From contig JAGLDH010000008.1 in the NCBI GenBank assembly GCA_023145835.1, positions 1-64,000 on the forward strand: 64,000 nucleotides of DNA, in the 5' to 3' direction. Positions 61,467 to 64,000 of the stretch are shown in pieces. Made by a program: the position numbers and the translations under genes. Under the pieces are notes generated by a model that ran no database searches, was not told the origin of the DNA, and saw nothing but the letters and a program-made list of their open reading frames with translations. The first letter of the stretch is position 1. Every line of letters starts with the position of its first letter. This stretch comes from Methylococcales bacterium (GTDB lineage Bacteria > Pseudomonadota > Gammaproteobacteria > Methylococcales > Methylomonadaceae).

Positions 61467-64000
61467 ATGTTCTTCCGACTTTTCTTTATTTTTTTTCTAT
61501 TTTTGACAATAGATCTTAGTTTTGCCGACGATCATGATTGGAGTTGTGAGAAAGGGGAGGAGAACGGATGGTCATGTGGAGGTAATGATGTACATGATAA
61601 AACAAGAAAACAGGAGTCTTCCTCACCTAAGTCAAATGATAAACCAGGTGTTTCAGCAGATTCAATAAAAAAAACAATTATTACAGATAAACCACCCAAA
61701 ACATCGGAAAAAAACTCAGGTTGGAATTGTTACACAGGGGATGCAGACGAAAAATGGAATTGTAGTTTAAAAGGGGTTGACCCTAAAGGTAGAACACGAA
61801 TAATTAAGGATGATGAAGATTCCTTTAGTCTATTTTCTGATGCCTTTGATTTCAATAAAGAACAGAACTTTAAAACGCTTCAATCCCAATTAGCTTATGA
61901 TCCATGGAAAAACTGTGGAGCATCGTCGCGGGGCAAGTATACCTATATTCAAGAGAAAGATATTAGAAATACGGTTCCTATGGATGTGACAGCTGATTAT
62001 TCAGAAGTTTTTGATAAGGAAATTACTAGCTTTTTTGGAAATGTAGAAATAACGCGTGCTGATCAAAAAGTCTTATCAGATAGAGCAAGTTTTGATATTG
62101 TTTCAGAAACGATGGATGCACAAGGACAAGTTTCTTATACTGAAAATGAGGTTTCCCTCTTTAGTGATACTGCACTATTAAATTTAAATACAAATGAAGC
62201 CCGCTTAAGGAATGCAATTTTTATTTCTCCATCAGGGCCTATTAGAGGGAGTGCTGATGTTGTTTACCGAGATAGTAATGTTTTATCTCGTTATAAAAAA
62301 GTAGCGTTTACCAGTTGTGCGCCGGGGAACCAAGACTGGGTCATGCATGCTGATAGACTGAAAATGAACAAGCAGACAGGAAAGGGCGCGGCTAAACATA
62401 CATGGCTAGAGATTAAAGGAGTTCCTCTTTTATATATTCCTTATGTTTCTTTCCCTATGGATGATAGAAGAATGACTGGTGTATTATCACCTTCTTTTGG
62501 TAGCAAAGATGAAAATGGTTTTGATCTTACTGTTCCCTATTACTGGAATATTGCACCAAACTATGATCTTATTGTCAGACCAAGATATATGTCAAAACGT
62601 GGCGGCATGATAGGGGGTGAGTTTCGATATTTGACCGAAATGACAAATGGGGAGGTAGGAATAGAATTTTTGCCTTATGATCTATTAAAAAAAGAACAGA
62701 GATACTCAGGAACTTTTAAAAATAGAACTGTGTTTTCACCTCATTGGACGAGTAATATTGATTTGAATTATGTGTCTGATAATGAATATTTTGATGATTT
62801 GAATAATGCTCTTGGAATTTCCAATGATAGATATCTTCAAAGCCAAGCAGATTTAAAATATAGAAGGGAAGGTATTTCATTTAGTACGCATTTAGAATCG
62901 TATCAAACGATAGATAAAATAGTTAAAAGTGAGAATAAACCGTATCAAAAATTACCCCAAATCACTTTGAACTTAGATCATTCATTTGATGATTGGCCTG
63001 TAGATATTGCTTTAAAGAATGAATATGTTAACTTTTATCGCCGTAATGGACGAGTGAGAGGACATCGAATAAACGTGCAGCCTTCTATTGCTGTTCCTTT
63101 AAAAACAGCGGGGTCTTTTATTACGCCAAAGGTTTCATTAAAACATACTCAGTACTTTTTAAGTAATCAAAAAAAAGACACAGAAAACAGTATTAGTCGA
63201 ACATTACCCATTTTTTCTGTTGATAGTGGCTTGATTTTTGAACGGGATTTTAAATCTAAAGACTCAAATTATATGCATACGATAGAACCTCGTCTATTCT
63301 ATCTATATATTCCTAATAAAAATCAAGATGACATTCCTACATTTGATTCATCCCTTTATGACTATAGTTATAGTAGTTTGTTTAGAGAAAATAGTTTTAG
63401 TGGGAATGATAGAGTTCAAGATGCTAATCAAATATCAATGGCTATCACTTCAAGATTAATTGATTCAAAATCAGGACAGGAACGCCTAAAATTAAGTGTG
63501 GGAGAAATTTTTTATTTTAGAGATAGAGAAGTCACGTTACCCAATAAAAATATAGAGAGAAGAGATTTTTCAAACTTGATAGCTGAGTTAAGTGGACATA
63601 TTACAAAAAAATTATCATTTTCAACTGGGATACATTGGGATCCGTATGAAAATGATCTTGCACGAGGTCATGCGAAACTCACTTATAGAGAAGGCTCTGA
63701 GAAAATTGTTAATTTAGGCTATCGATATAGAGGTGAGGATCCAATTAATAATGATTTAGAAAGTGAGATTAGAAGTATTAATCGAACAGATGTTTCATTT
63801 CGTTGGCCAATAATAGATGATTGGTATGGCGTTGGGCGTTGGCAATATTCCATAAAATATCACTCAACCACTGAAAGTTTTTTAGGGTTAGAAAAAGAAA
63901 GCTGTTGTTGGCGTTTTCGTTTTATATGGAGAAGGTTTTCTAGTACGTTGCTAGATGATACTAATCCATTGTTAAATCTTGAAGATAATGAAATGGACGA
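61467..64000 (+). CDS. lptD: LPS-assembly protein LptD (runs off the window)
   Basis: LptD inserts LPS into the outer membrane together with LptE. The start at 61467 gives a signal peptide (MFFRLFFIFFLFLTIDLSFA). Two WSC/WNC-containing repeats follow, then the OstA jellyroll (DVTADYSEVF, TSFFGNVEITRADQ) and the beta-barrel from about residue 300 (LLYIPYVSFPMDDRR). The C-terminal cysteine pair CCWRFRF at about 812 matches the pair used for the LptD disulfides. About 844 residues are in the window and the stop is beyond it. The open frame was verified to the last base. Confidence 0.93.
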   Translation, partial: MFFRLFFIFFLFLTIDLSFADDHDWSCEKGEENGWSCGGNDVHDKTRKQESSSPKSNDKPGVSADSIKKTIITDKPPKTSEKNSGWNCYTGDADEKWNCSLKGVDPKGRTRIIKDDEDSFSLFSDAFDFNKEQNFKTLQSQLAYDPWKNCGASSRGKYTYIQEKDIRNTVPMDVTADYSEVFDKEITSFFGNVEITRADQKVLSDRASFDIVSETMDAQGQVSYTENEVSLFSDTALLNLNTNEARLRNAIFISPSGPIRGSADVVYRDSNVLSRYKKVAFTSCAPGNQDWVMHADRLKMNKQTGKGAAKHTWLEIKGVPLLYIPYVSFPMDDRRMTGVLSPSFGSKDENGFDLTVPYYWNIAPNYDLIVRPRYMSKRGGMIGGEFRYLTEMTNGEVGIEFLPYDLLKKEQRYSGTFKNRTVFSPHWTSNIDLNYVSDNEYFDDLNNALGISNDRYLQSQADLKYRREGISFSTHLESYQTIDKIVKSENKPYQKLPQITLNLDHSFDDWPVDIALKNEYVNFYRRNGRVRGHRINVQPSIAVPLKTAGSFITPKVSLKHTQYFLSNQKKDTENSISRTLPIFSVDSGLIFERDFKSKDSNYMHTIEPRLFYLYIPNKNQDDIPTFDSSLYDYSYSSLFRENSFSGNDRVQDANQISMAITSRLIDSKSGQERLKLSVGEIFYFRDREVTLPNKNIERRDFSNLIAELSGHITKKLSFSTGIHWDPYENDLARGHAKLTYREGSEKIVNLGYRYRGEDPINNDLESEIRSINRTDVSFRWPIIDDWYGVGRWQYSIKYHSTTESFLGLEKESCCWRFRFIWRRFSSTLLDDTNPLLNLEDNEMD

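Overview
This AT-rich window (GC looks to be in the mid-30s percent by eye; not computed) comes from a Gram-negative gammaproteobacterium. The support is the complete gene order kdsD-kdsC-lptC-lptA-lptB-rpoN-hpf, an LptD gene divergent from amgK-murU, and a tRNA-fMet followed by rimP-nusA-infB-rbfA-truB-rpsO-pnp. A diheme c4-type cytochrome, a small zinc-ribbon protein next to zapE and the overall protein flavour would fit a Methylococcales- or Thiotrichales-like lineage, but that placement is a guess.

Layout. 1-3.2 kb: an NAD(P)-binding oxidoreductase-like gene, a YeeZ-type SDR gene that seems to start at ATT, tRNA-Lys and a cytochrome c4. 3.2-6.5 kb: a membrane-fused spermidine-synthase-like protein and lpxD. 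6.5-12 kb: accessory and mixed material, with a giant palindrome, an IS630 remnant, moaC/moaD-moaE, an IS200 element, a UbiF-like hydroxylase and a PilZ protein. 12-15.6 kb (minus strand): a tight cluster of glycosyltransferase, methyltransferase, SixA-like phosphatase and M20 amidohydrolase. 15.6-19.7 kb: an HxlR regulator gene killed by a 100-bp MITE, divergent from pirin and FMN-reductase genes, then a secreted orphan protein and decayed ORFs. 19.7-23.2 kb (minus): map-glnD. 23.4-29.2 kb: nrdR-ribD-ribE-ribBA-ribH-nusB-thiL-pgpA. 29.2-38.7 kb: tRNA-fMet and the rimP-to-pnp transcription/translation block with an attenuator-like leader. 38.7-49 kb: uracil-DNA glycosylase, uvrC, pgsA, a TetR regulator, a zinc-ribbon protein, zapE, a DUF533 protein, an RNB ribonuclease and a DUF389 membrane protein. 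49-50 kb: a repeat-containing secreted protein and a MITE. 50.2-57.9 kb: yrbG-like antiporter, kdsD/kdsC, lptCAB, rpoN, hpf, mgtE. 57.9-64 kb: a class 3 lipase and murU-amgK (minus), another MITE with a clear target duplication, and lptD running off the window end.

How the genes work together. Three blocks are coherent: envelope biogenesis (lpxD, kdsD/kdsC, lptC/A/B, lptD, and amgK-murU for cell-wall sugar recycling), riboflavin synthesis with nusB/thiL/pgpA, and the NusA/IF2/PNPase RNA-protein block. Molybdopterin synthesis (moaC, D, E) and ubiquinone hydroxylation are smaller units.

The most unusual content is non-coding. Two roughly 165-bp palindromes share the same arm lengths and a GCGCATAGC...GCTAC loop although their arms are unrelated in sequence, and there is a third decayed relative. 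In addition there are three different short inverted-repeat insertions, two of which carry recognisable target-site duplications.
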